A DNA stretch of 64,000 nucleotides from DTKD01 sp050948905 (GTDB lineage Bacteria > Armatimonadota > UBA5829). A model generated the notes under the pieces. The model searched no databases and was not told the DNA's origin. It saw nothing but the letters and a program-made list of their open reading frames with translations. Position numbers and translations under genes: made by a program. Shown piece by piece: positions 26,901-34,432 of this stretch (its first letter is position 1; each line of letters begins with the position of its first letter). The stretch covers positions 1,116,001 to 1,180,000 of the forward strand of contig JBMNES010000001.1 in assembly GCA_050948905.1 (NCBI GenBank), in the 5' to 3' direction.

Positions 26901-28598
26901 CTAAAACGGTCGCATTCGTTCACATTGACAGGGCTGTCGGCTAACACGGTCTATCATTTTAAAGTAAAGTCGGAAAACAGCCTGGCAATGAAAGCTGAGT
27001 CTTCGGATGAGTCGTTTGCTACCAAGCCGGAGTCTCTGACGTTCATAATTGACAACCCCGAAGGCACGGCCACAGGCACATGGACTTCGATGACGGATAC
27101 CGGTGGCTGGCCGGAGTCGGCGAGCCAGTACGTCTATTCGTTGAATATGCAATCGGCTACGACTGCATTTTTCACGTGGACGCCAAATATCCCCGTCACC
27201 GGGAAATATAACGTATACTGCTGGTATAAGGCCGGGCCAGATCGCACTACCTCGGCGAGATATACCATCACACACGCCAATGGGCAGATGGCGGTAGCGA
27301 TTATAAATCAGGCGACATCTGGCGGACAGTGGGTTCCCATAGCGATTAACAAGCAGTTTACAAAGGGCACTTCGGGATATATTACGCTGACCAATAAGAC
27401 CGGAGAGACTGACGGCGCAAGGAAAGTGATTGCCGATGCGATAAAATTCGAATATTCGGAAATCGACAACGAGCCGCCGACGGTGCCGGAGAATCTGGTC
27501 GCTATAGCGGCTTCTACCTCCAGCATAGATCTAACCTGGAATGAGGCAGAGGACGACTATGCGCTGGCGGGCTATAAGGTCTATCGCAATGGGCAGATCA
27601 TCGGCATCACGCCCGATTCCAACTTTAACGACAAGGGGTTGGCCCCGAACACTCGCTACAGCTATAGCGTGCTCGCATACGACGCTACCGGCAATGAGTC
27701 GGAAAGATGTGCCCCTGTCGATAGATATACCCTGTCGCCGGCGGTCACTGCGGCCAGTATAACCTGCGATCGCAGCGTGGAAGTCACTTATACGACGCCT
27801 GAGTTCACATTCAGCAACCCTGGCCTCGGGGAAGGTAAAGTATCGACATATCGTTATGTATGGAACAATTCCCCAGGTCACACCTGGACAGATGCTGAGG
27901 CAAAGTGGGAGGATTCCACTAAAACCGTCAACGCGACGAGCGCCGGCGAGTGGTATTTCCACGTTAAGGGCTACAATGGCGACGGAATATCGAGCGGGTC
28001 TGTGGACCTCGGGCCGTATTATTTTGGCGCAGGCATAAGCTCAATTGCCGCCGCCACTAATAACCCCGACGGCACCGCTGTGCAGATAACGGAATATATG
28101 ATAATTTCAGCGACCTTTAGCGATAGGTTCTATATACAAGAGGAGAACAGGACCCGGGGCCTGCGGTGTGACGCACGCACGACGCTGCCGGTTGGCACGC
28201 GCGTGAAGGTCAAGGGCACACTGGCCACGTCGAACGGCGAGAGATATCTGACTAATGTGGTCATTGTAGAATCTGCTGCGGGCACTGCGCCGAGGCCGTT
28301 TTTGCTGAGAACTAACGGGTTGGGCGGCGCTGCGCCGAACCAGTATACGCCGGGATTTCCGAATGTTTCTCAGATATTCAATGCAGGACTTTTAGTTCGT
28401 GTAGCGGGTAGGGTCGAGTCGACCGGCGCCGGCTATTATGTTATCAGCGACGGAACGGGCGGCACTCTTACCGTCCGTTCTACTAAAGCGGTAAGTGTGG
28501 GTGCGTTTATAGGCGCAACCGGGGTTGTGGTCCCGCAGGGTAGCGTCTGTGAGTTGCAGACTCGGTCGCAAAGTGATGTAACGGTCTACCTGCCGTAA
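23985..28598 (+). CDS. Giant secreted GHL10 (YngK-like, DUF187) protein 2, multimodular
   Basis: The 1537-residue paralogue keeps a signal peptide (hydrophobic LNWALLTCLLVFVSACACGA) and a GHL10 barrel at about 42-425 (EFRAFWVDAWGVG, DAVHYDYIRFTA, DAAVPMTYYNWAS). Then come a carboxypeptidase-regulatory-like domain (427-512), a fibronectin-like domain (515-600), an InlB-type repeat (605-680, with NGFFFQGWSTTPNAGG), a golvesin-like domain (683-835), two fibronectin-like domains (840-1010), another golvesin-like domain (1017-1160), a fibronectin domain (1163-1245), a module with PGHTWTDAEAKW and WYFHVKGYNG (1250-1345), and the OB-like C-terminus (1350-1537). GGAGGAG lies 6 nt before the GTG at 23985. 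The catalytic half is closest to protein 1, the tail is reshuffled. Confidence 0.87.
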   Translation: MAKTVKGSFMVGGRQLNWALLTCLLVFVSACACGAYVQGDPEFRAFWVDAWGVGVLNQSQVDDLLGVPGTPQKGQIREANCNAVIVQVRRNCDANYPSSMGEPYMSGLSPADFNALQAVIDAAHDTTGGKKRIEVHAWVVAFRTSGGALYAAHSDPPTGSLIQLDNYWPSRDNTGAEVGDKAIDPGHPLAADYTVNVAMDIVTNFDVDAVHYDYIRFTANNQGYNPTSVARYNARYGLTGQPNPKDEQWKQWRRDQVTAVVRKTYAKIQAVKPWVQLSGSFVTWNPSPTSSTRAGFMGTRPYYDVYSDWDAWIQEGIIDAAVPMTYYNWASLPYDYLRWMNFEKDRHGNRHMYIGPGIYLNSRDNALMELNMTRDPSPAGNYAHGFSGYSYRVPYDGGNWSNFGTRLKNEVTPVWADIPVMDWKASPTKGHISGTVTVNGTNAWLDGATVQITGPEERTMLTDGTGFYAFIDLTPGTYTITVSKTGAATTQRVVNVGIGQVVGNMYVNDFSIGSSPIVYDVEVVNITDNTATIAWKTDLPASSQVQYGPTDGYGQNSAIDQTLSTSHLVTLTGLAPHTLYHFRAASANDVGTGYSGDYTFSSGSGLLALIPTPSSGGTVTGGGWNAAGTLVSARAETYNGFFFQGWSTTPNAGGIISTANPYEFEMPLGNLTLYAIFQSSVGDIIVESMPGGKNYDWYQDFNFAVSSVKSAAIGCTPGISSRYSGIGGVVTDRSAHYRPEIPVDGSYEVWATWAKSTNGGSNIRHTVYHRDGEFTKIFNQASNDNKWNYIGEFPFLAGASGSGVAELKQWASAAQSGKRIMADAVKWVYVGPFKAKNPEPADKSVEIPPSNPTLSWSPGGTTGAYDVYFGTSPTEMEKVSSMQTSTSISMDVLASTTTYYWRVDSFFLGKTTTGDIWRFTTAAVPPSISNVEVTAITSSSAVITWDTDQPATGQVVYGTEPTYGSTTPKDTGLKRSHSFTLTGLSANTVYHFKVKSENSLAMKAESSDESFATKPESLTFIIDNPEGTATGTWTSMTDTGGWPESASQYVYSLNMQSATTAFFTWTPNIPVTGKYNVYCWYKAGPDRTTSARYTITHANGQMAVAIINQATSGGQWVPIAINKQFTKGTSGYITLTNKTGETDGARKVIADAIKFEYSEIDNEPPTVPENLVAIAASTSSIDLTWNEAEDDYALAGYKVYRNGQIIGITPDSNFNDKGLAPNTRYSYSVLAYDATGNESERCAPVDRYTLSPAVTAASITCDRSVEVTYTTPEFTFSNPGLGEGKVSTYRYVWNNSPGHTWTDAEAKWEDSTKTVNATSAGEWYFHVKGYNGDGISSGSVDLGPYYFGAGISSIAAATNNPDGTAVQITEYMIISATFSDRFYIQEENRTRGLRCDARTTLPVGTRVKVKGTLATSNGERYLTNVVIVESAAGTAPRPFLLRTNGLGGAAPNQYTPGFPNVSQIFNAGLLVRVAGRVESTGAGYYVISDGTGGTLTVRSTKAVSVGAFIGATGVVVPQGSVCELQTRSQSDVTVYLP

Positions 28599-28600
28599 GA

Positions 28601-28833
28601 TGGCCGGGACTGAGGCCGGCCACTACGCATCGTTGGCCGGGACTGAGGCCGGCCACTACGCATCGTTGGCCGGGACTGAGGGCCGGCCACTACGCAATTG
28701 TTGGCCGGGACTGAGGCCGGCCACTACGCATTGTTGGCCGGGACAGAGGCCGGCCACTACGCATTGTTGGCCGGGACTGAGGCCGGCCACTACGCATTGT
28801 TGGCCGAGGGCCGAGATCGGCCACTACGTTATG
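28601..28833 (+). repeat. Tandem array of seven 33-bp hairpin repeats
   Basis: Seven abutting units start at 28601, 28634, 28667, 28702, 28735, 28768 and 28801. Each begins TGGCCGG, has an 8-9-nt loop, then CCGGCCA followed by CTACGCA and a short tail. Unit 3 is 35 bp through two single-base insertions. The last unit differs (TGGCCGA ... TCGGCCA), keeping the stem paired by a compensatory change. The array starts 2 bp after the GHL10-2 stop and ends 21 bp before the GHL10-3 start. Units abut with no spacers and no cas genes are near, so it is not CRISPR. The role may be transcript stabilisation, termination or protein binding. Confidence 0.9.
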
Positions 28834-28854
28834 TAGCTATTTTGGAGGATTATT

Positions 28855-31800
28855 ATGCAGTATTTCAATTTTAGGGGGAGGAAATTGAATATTTTCAAAC
28901 TGATCTTAGCGGTTGCGGTGGTAGCGGCGCTGTCTGCAGGCGCGTGCTATGCATACACGGCGGGTGACCCAGAGTTCCGCGCTATATATGTGGACGCATG
29001 GCATGCGGGCGCCAGAAACGTGTCGGAGGTCAATCAATTGATCAACGACGCCAAGTATTGCAACGCGAACGCTATTGTCCTGCAGGTGCGCCGCAGAGGT
29101 GATACCATATATCCATCCGGCGAACCGCTGGCCTCTGGTTTTTCGGCTAGCTACGACGCGCTGGCCGACCTTATCCAGAAGTGCCACAACTCCTCGCCGA
29201 GGATTGACGTCCACGCGTGGTTCGTAATTAACGCTATTGCAAGTACCGGCGCAGTGCCGACCAACCCGAACCATCCATACAAAAAATATCCGCAATATCT
29301 GACCAAGACAAGTTCGGGCGCACAGGCGATAGCCGATGACTACTGGTTCGACCCCGGCCATCCGGGAGCGGAGCAGTACACGTATAACGTGATCATGGAT
29401 GTCGTCAATCGCTACAACGTCGACGGGATTAACCTCGACTACATTAGATTCGGCTCCAACGACTCCGGCTACAACGACGTCAGCGTGGCGCGATTCAATA
29501 GCTTCTATTCGCGCTACGGCGGGGATTTCAACAAGTGGAGACGCGATCAGATCACGAACCTGGTTCGCAAAATCTACGTGAACGCCATCGCCGCCAAGCC
29601 GAACATTAAGATCTCGGCGGACTGCGTTGCTGGCGCGCCGGCTCCTGCGAGTTCGGCCAATTATACGAATACTCAGCCTTATAGTAAGTATTATCAGGAC
29701 TGGCAGGCGTGGATGAACGAAGGCATCCTGGACATCTCGATGCCGATGGCTTACTTTGACTGTGATGGCAGCTACGGCAACCTGTTCGACCCATGGGTGT
29801 GCTTCGCCAGCGCCAATTCCTACAATCGCCATTCTGTGATGGCGCCGGGAGTATACAGTCCATCTTGCCTGATCGCACAACTGTCCAGCACCAGAAATCT
29901 GCCGTGCGGTTCCACCAACGGCGCTGGTGTCTATGCCTATGCCTCTATGAGTGCTTCGATAAAGGATGCGGCGAAAGCGGTTTGGTCGTCGAAGGTCTCT
30001 GTGCCTGTTATGCCCTGGAAATCCTCGCCCACCAAAGGATACATCAAAGGCAATGTGACCTTTGCACAGTCGGTGTGGGTGGACGGCGCGACGATCGCTA
30101 TATCAGGCCCGGCTAGCCGCAGTATGTACACAGACGGCACAGGTTTCTTCGCGTTCATCGATGTGCCTCCGGGAACTTACACGGTCAACTGCACATCCTC
30201 TTATGGAACACGGACCCAGAGCGTGGTGGTTACTGCAGGCCAGGTCGCTTCTGCCAATGTCGATTATCCGCTGTCGTCTCTGGTTATCAGCGACATCGAA
30301 GTAACCGGCGAGACCGGAACCCAGGCCACAATCAACTGGACCACAAACGCCGGTGCGACGAGCAAAGTCTTTTATGGCACCGACAGGACCTGCAGCCAGT
30401 CAACTAGTGAGAATATGACAATGGATACCTCTCACAGTGTGACCCTTACCGGGCTATCGCCGAACACGGTGTATTTCTTTAAGGTATACTCCAAAAACCC
30501 ACAGGCCGACGCTGCGATATCGCCAGTTAGTGCGCTCATAACCAAACCTATTCCCGATGTGCATATTGTCGAATCAAGAGCGGGCGGCAAGAATTATACC
30601 GACTTCACATACAACGGCCCGGCGCCATCTACGGCGAAAAGCACCGTGGCCGGCGTGACCCCGGGCATTGGCTGCTACTATGCCGGCCAGACGACCCCGC
30701 CGAAATGGGGAGAATGGTCGTTCACCCCGACGATTAGCGGTTCATACAACGTTTACGGAACCTGGGGCACCAATACATTCACAAGTGATACAACGATACC
30801 GACCTGGACTGTTACCAATGCAGGTGCAACGATTACCAGGGATATCTCACAAGCCAGCGGAGCCAATACATGGCAGCCTCTGACTTCCGGGCCGGTGCAG
30901 TTGAACAAAGGCGTCAAATATACCGTTCACCTCGCTACCAACCCCGATAACCTAGGCAACAAACGCACCTATTTCGACTCGGTCAAGTGGGAGTTTGCCG
31001 CTGAGAGCGTGCCGCCTTCGAAGCCGACTGGCCTTGCGGCTAGCGATATCCAGGAGGACTCAATAACGCTGGATTGGAATCCGTCCACCGACAACGTCGG
31101 AGTGGCGGGCTATCGCATCTTGCGCGGTAGTGCGTCAACAAATATGACTGTAATAGATATCAGCCCGACGAACTCCTATGTGGATACGGATGTTCTTGCC
31201 AACACGAAATATTGGTATGCTGTCTCTGCATATGATACTTCCGGCAACAAATCCGATAACAGCTCGACGATCAACACGTGGACGATGTGTCTCAAGCCGA
31301 ACGCCAATACCATAGTCTGCGATAAGCAGGCTGGCGTATGGCATTCGTCCGGGCCGTTTACCTTTACCGCTGTCGAAGGCTTCGGAGCGGGTCGAGTTAA
31401 CTACTATAAGTATGTCTTCACCACAGACACCACTCACGAGTGGACCGGTTCGGAAACGGCGTGGGTAGCTGGGGTGCGTTCAATTACTGTCCCGTCCAGC
31501 GCAGATCCTTACTACCTGCACATCAGAGGTGTAAACCAGGCGTCGGTGCCGGGAGAGCCTAACACCCTTGGGCCATACTATCTCGACACGACGGCTCCTC
31601 AGACCCCGGTAGTGACTCCTGTCGGAGCTGCTTCGGTGACATCGCTGACAGCGACGTGGTCGGCGGAAGATCCGGAAAGCGGCGTTCAGGAATATCAATA
31701 CGCAGTAGGCACAACTTCCGGGGCGACCAACGTGGTCAACTGGACCTCGACTACTGAGACCGAAGCTACGATTAACTACAACGTATCGCCGTCGGTGACG

Positions 31801-32136
31801 AAGCTGTATGTTTCGGTTAAGGCCAAAAATGCGGCTGGAAGCTGGAGCAGCGTCGGCACCTCAAGCGCTATCTCCCTTGCGACGCTGGTGGACAGCGTAG
31901 CCGCGGCCAAGGCGCTGGATAATAGCGGCATGGCGATCGCTATCGAGAACGTCTACGTCTCGGCGGTATTCGACGGTTGCTTCTATGTCCAGGACGGCAA
32001 ACACGGGCCTGGAATCCGCTGCGAAGGCGTCTGCACATTCGCTGTTGGCGCTAAGGTGAATGTCAGCGGCGTGCTCGGTAAGAATGCGGCTGGAGAGAGA
32101 GTTCTCAGCGACGCATCGGTAAGCGCTGCACAGTAG
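28855..32136 (+). CDS. Giant secreted GHL10 (YngK-like, DUF187) protein 3, multimodular
   Basis: The 1093-residue paralogue has a signal peptide (LILAVAVVAALSAGACYAYT) and a more diverged GHL10 barrel (about 40-390: EFRAIYVDAWHAG, NANAIVLQVRRRGDTIYPS, DGINLDYIRFGSN, DISMPMAYFDCDG). It continues with a carboxypeptidase-regulatory-like domain (394-472), a fibronectin-like domain (475-560), a golvesin-like domain (567-715), a fibronectin domain (719-810), a module with THEWTGSETAWVAG and YYLHIRGVN (812-905), a fibronectin-like domain (911-1005), and a shortened OB-like C-terminus (1011-1093) that lacks the second half found in its relatives. GGAGG lies 6-8 nt before the ATG at 28855, right after the hairpin-repeat array. 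Confidence 0.87.
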   Translation: MQYFNFRGRKLNIFKLILAVAVVAALSAGACYAYTAGDPEFRAIYVDAWHAGARNVSEVNQLINDAKYCNANAIVLQVRRRGDTIYPSGEPLASGFSASYDALADLIQKCHNSSPRIDVHAWFVINAIASTGAVPTNPNHPYKKYPQYLTKTSSGAQAIADDYWFDPGHPGAEQYTYNVIMDVVNRYNVDGINLDYIRFGSNDSGYNDVSVARFNSFYSRYGGDFNKWRRDQITNLVRKIYVNAIAAKPNIKISADCVAGAPAPASSANYTNTQPYSKYYQDWQAWMNEGILDISMPMAYFDCDGSYGNLFDPWVCFASANSYNRHSVMAPGVYSPSCLIAQLSSTRNLPCGSTNGAGVYAYASMSASIKDAAKAVWSSKVSVPVMPWKSSPTKGYIKGNVTFAQSVWVDGATIAISGPASRSMYTDGTGFFAFIDVPPGTYTVNCTSSYGTRTQSVVVTAGQVASANVDYPLSSLVISDIEVTGETGTQATINWTTNAGATSKVFYGTDRTCSQSTSENMTMDTSHSVTLTGLSPNTVYFFKVYSKNPQADAAISPVSALITKPIPDVHIVESRAGGKNYTDFTYNGPAPSTAKSTVAGVTPGIGCYYAGQTTPPKWGEWSFTPTISGSYNVYGTWGTNTFTSDTTIPTWTVTNAGATITRDISQASGANTWQPLTSGPVQLNKGVKYTVHLATNPDNLGNKRTYFDSVKWEFAAESVPPSKPTGLAASDIQEDSITLDWNPSTDNVGVAGYRILRGSASTNMTVIDISPTNSYVDTDVLANTKYWYAVSAYDTSGNKSDNSSTINTWTMCLKPNANTIVCDKQAGVWHSSGPFTFTAVEGFGAGRVNYYKYVFTTDTTHEWTGSETAWVAGVRSITVPSSADPYYLHIRGVNQASVPGEPNTLGPYYLDTTAPQTPVVTPVGAASVTSLTATWSAEDPESGVQEYQYAVGTTSGATNVVNWTSTTETEATINYNVSPSVTKLYVSVKAKNAAGSWSSVGTSSAISLATLVDSVAAAKALDNSGMAIAIENVYVSAVFDGCFYVQDGKHGPGIRCEGVCTFAVGAKVNVSGVLGKNAAGERVLSDASVSAAQ

Positions 32137-32161
32137 CGTTTAATCAGGTGAGTTAAACCAA

Positions 32162-32200
32162 AGCCCGGGTCGTGCGAAGAGTGCGATCCGGGCTATTTTT
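32162..32200 (+). terminator. Rho-independent terminator after GHL10-3
   Basis: AGCCCGGGTCG pairs with CGATCCGGGCT (11 bp, one G-U pair) around an 11-nt loop, followed by ATTTTT. It ends the GHL10 cluster. Confidence 0.85.
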
Positions 32201-32933
32201 GTGGCTGTTGTTTGAGGATCAGCTCGTCGAAGGATTCCGCGATGCTGCTGCCGGGCGGCACAATTAAAAAATCCTCGCTGTGCCAGTCCCCGTTGGCCAG
32301 TTTGCAAACCAGGGATAAGTCCCCCGCAAGCTCTGCGTATTCCCAGTTTTTGTCTGTGGCCAGGTTTTTTGTGAATTGACGATACTGCTCCGCGCATCCG
32401 ATTCCGGTATCTATAAACGCCGCGCGGGTGTAGTTTGCATACCAGAGCTGTTCCTGTTCGATGAGATATTTAGCGTTATCTTCGCCGTATTTTTCGCAAT
32501 ACTCTTCATAGCGATCCGCGTAGTGTTTCGCATGGATGTCGATAAAGCCCTGGTCGACATCCCCTTCCTTGCGCTCAACCCAACCGGGGCTGTAGTAGTA
32601 GGTTCCGGGGTTTGCGGAGAACTCCTCGCTGTAGCGTTGCCGCGAGCCAAGAAACGCCGTGATGCAATCGTGCATACGGATTATCACAAGAGGAACCGAC
32701 CGCGCCATAACCTCCGCCGTGCCCCGGCTGCACAGTCCGTAACCGAGAGCTATATAGTCATAGCCCTGTTCGCTGGCAGCATCAACGCGATTTTGAATAG
32801 TGGCTCGCAGTTCATCTGGTGTGTTGTGCAGCCCAAAAGCCAGCAGTTCGATGTTTATAACATGAGGACTATGCGCTGCCGCGAAATAAAACTCCCGCGC
32901 AAGTGCCTCGCAAGAAATTACTTTGATCTTCAT
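32193..32933 (-). CDS. DUF1638 protein
   Basis: The 246-residue protein begins MKIKVISCEALAREFYFAAA and contains DYIALGYGLCSRGTAEVMAR near residue 60, then PLVIIRMHDCITAFLGSRQR, the conserved core of DUF1638. The cysteines in GYGLCSRG, MHDC and the late TGIGCAEQY are typical of the family. DUF1638 genes are commonly found beside corrinoid proteins and URO-D-like methyltransferases in methanogens and anaerobes, and here the next gene (divergent, at 33203) is URO-D-like. A role in demethylation or methyl-group metabolism is inferred. The stop overlaps the terminator of the GHL10 cluster. Confidence 0.8.
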   Translation of the reverse strand: MKIKVISCEALAREFYFAAAHSPHVINIELLAFGLHNTPDELRATIQNRVDAASEQGYDYIALGYGLCSRGTAEVMARSVPLVIIRMHDCITAFLGSRQRYSEEFSANPGTYYYSPGWVERKEGDVDQGFIDIHAKHYADRYEEYCEKYGEDNAKYLIEQEQLWYANYTRAAFIDTGIGCAEQYRQFTKNLATDKNWEYAELAGDLSLVCKLANGDWHSEDFLIVPPGSSIAESFDELILKQQPQK

Positions 32934-33037
32934 AACTGCATTTTATACGCGATAAGCGGCGTGGTCAATTGGGTTGTCGGTTATCGGTTTACAGTCAAGA
33001 ACGGCGATCTCCGAATCGCCGCTTCGTGATTGGAAAA

Positions 33038-33064
33038 TGGCCGAGACGGAGATCGGCCACTACG
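33038..33064 (+). repeat. Dispersed copy of the 33-bp hairpin repeat
   Basis: TGGCCGA, a 9-nt loop (gacggagat region), TCGGCCA and then CTACG: the same stem and CTACG flank as the last unit of the array at 28801, including the compensatory A-T pair. It is intergenic, 160 bp upstream of the URO-D gene. Another small hairpin (GGCGAT ... ATCGCC) lies just before it near 33003-33020. Confidence 0.75.
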
Positions 33065-33088
33065 TCAGTGTATCGCACATCGTACATT

Positions 33089-33123
33089 ATTTCCTGGCTT
33101 TCGCCCTTTTCGCGCTTTCGCGT
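33089..33123 (-). repeat. 35-bp GAAAGC-rich dispersed repeat, copy 2 (inverted)
   Basis: Read on the minus strand it begins ACGCGAAAGCGCGAAAA and ends GGCGAAAGCCAGGAAAT, matching the element at 19342-19376. It lies 25 bp after the dispersed hairpin copy, so this intergenic region is a mosaic of two repeat families. Confidence 0.65.
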
Positions 33124-33202
33124 TCTTCCCTTCCGCGCGATGTCTCCTCGAGAGGCGAAGGAATCGCGGCCCCTGTGCAGTAAATTTCATTGGAGCAATG
33201 CT

Positions 33203-34432
33203 ATGATTAGTACCCACGACAAACGAATTATCCGATCCCTCGCTGCTCAGGTCGCAGAAATCGCGGCGATGACTGTGCAGGAAGAGAAGCGGGCGATGTG
33301 GCGTGCCTTGAATGGTCTTAAACCCGACAGGCCTATGGTGATGATTGACCAGGTCTGCTGGAACGAGATGAACGTCGACGACGAACTTACCCTGCTCTGC
33401 GAGGACCCCGAATGCCGTGGGTACGAGGACTACCTTCGCAAAACGCTGTACCAGTGGCGGCATTTCCCAGTGGATATGGTCGTGGAACCGTTTGTGCGGG
33501 TTCCAAAAGCGATTCATAACACCGGGCTTGGGCTAGGCGCTGTAGAGGATATCGCCTGCACAGACCCGACGAGCGCGGTGGTGGGCCATAGCTATAAAAA
33601 CCAGTTCGTTACCGATTCGGATTTGGACAAGATCAAGATGGCGCAGGTGACCTGCGACGAGGCAGAGACCGAACGCAGGCTTGGCGTCGCGCACGACCTA
33701 TTCGACGGCGAGCTGGATATTTTTGAGCAGGGGCTGGACCCATACCTCTCTGTTTGGGACCCCATTTCGATGTTTATGAGCGTACAGGATGCACTCTACG
33801 CACTCATAGACCGGCCAGATTATATGAAAGAGCTGGCCAGGCGGATTGTGGCGAGTTATATGTCTATGCTCGACCAGGCGGAGCAGCAGGGATTGTTGTG
33901 TCACAGCCAATCGCTGATCCACTGCACCGGCGCATACACCGACGACCTTCCCGCCCCCGGTTTCGACCCGGCAAAGCCGCGCACGCAGGATATATGGATG
34001 TTCGGCCTGGCGCAGATGTTTTCGACGGTGTCGCCGGGTATGTTCGAGGAATATGAAGTCGAGACGTCCATGCCGTTATTCGAGCGATTCGGGCTGGTTT
34101 ATTACGGCTGTTGCGACCCGTTGGACTTGAAGATGGTTCAAGTGCGGAAAATACCTAACCTGAGGAAGATTTCGATGAGTCCGTGGGTCGATGAACGGCG
34201 CGGCGCAGAGCAAATCGGCGGTGACTACGTCTACTCCCGCAAGCCCAACCCGGCGCTGCTGGTATCCTTTCACGAGGACGAGGTCCGAAAATACTTGCAG
34301 GATTCTGTTGATATATGCAAGCAATACGGCTGCCCGCTGGAGATTATTCTGAAGGACATCAGCACCGTCTGCTATGACCCGGCCCGGCTGTGGCGATTCG
34401 GTGAGATCGCTATGGAGGTGGTGGGGGCCTAG
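33203..34432 (+). CDS. Uroporphyrinogen decarboxylase-like (URO-D) protein, probable methyltransferase family
   Basis: The 409-residue protein belongs to the URO-D superfamily in its divergent form. After an N-terminal helical extension, it has MTVQEEKRAMWRALNGLKPD and RPMVMIDQVCWNEMN near the start, GLGLGAVEDIAC, MPLFERFGLVYYGCCDPLDL near residue 300 and ISMSPWVDERRGAEQIGGDY near residue 325. The Cys-Cys in YYGCCDP and earlier His residues could bind zinc, as in MtaA-like enzymes. GGAG lies 7-8 nt before the ATG at 33203. Its divergent neighbour is a DUF1638 gene, a typical partner. No corrinoid protein gene is present, so the methyl carrier is unknown. Confidence 0.78.
   Translation: MISTHDKRIIRSLAAQVAEIAAMTVQEEKRAMWRALNGLKPDRPMVMIDQVCWNEMNVDDELTLLCEDPECRGYEDYLRKTLYQWRHFPVDMVVEPFVRVPKAIHNTGLGLGAVEDIACTDPTSAVVGHSYKNQFVTDSDLDKIKMAQVTCDEAETERRLGVAHDLFDGELDIFEQGLDPYLSVWDPISMFMSVQDALYALIDRPDYMKELARRIVASYMSMLDQAEQQGLLCHSQSLIHCTGAYTDDLPAPGFDPAKPRTQDIWMFGLAQMFSTVSPGMFEEYEVETSMPLFERFGLVYYGCCDPLDLKMVQVRKIPNLRKISMSPWVDERRGAEQIGGDYVYSRKPNPALLVSFHEDEVRKYLQDSVDICKQYGCPLEIILKDISTVCYDPARLWRFGEIAMEVVGA

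Noticed and set aside
28601..28833. CRISPR array
   Set aside because: Units abut without unique spacers and no cas genes are near.
28600..28836. A 78-codon frame with repeated AGTEAGHYASL-type residues
   Set aside because: It is a translation of the 33-bp hairpin array (33 = 11 codons); insertions in unit 3 shift the frame, and there is no ribosome site.
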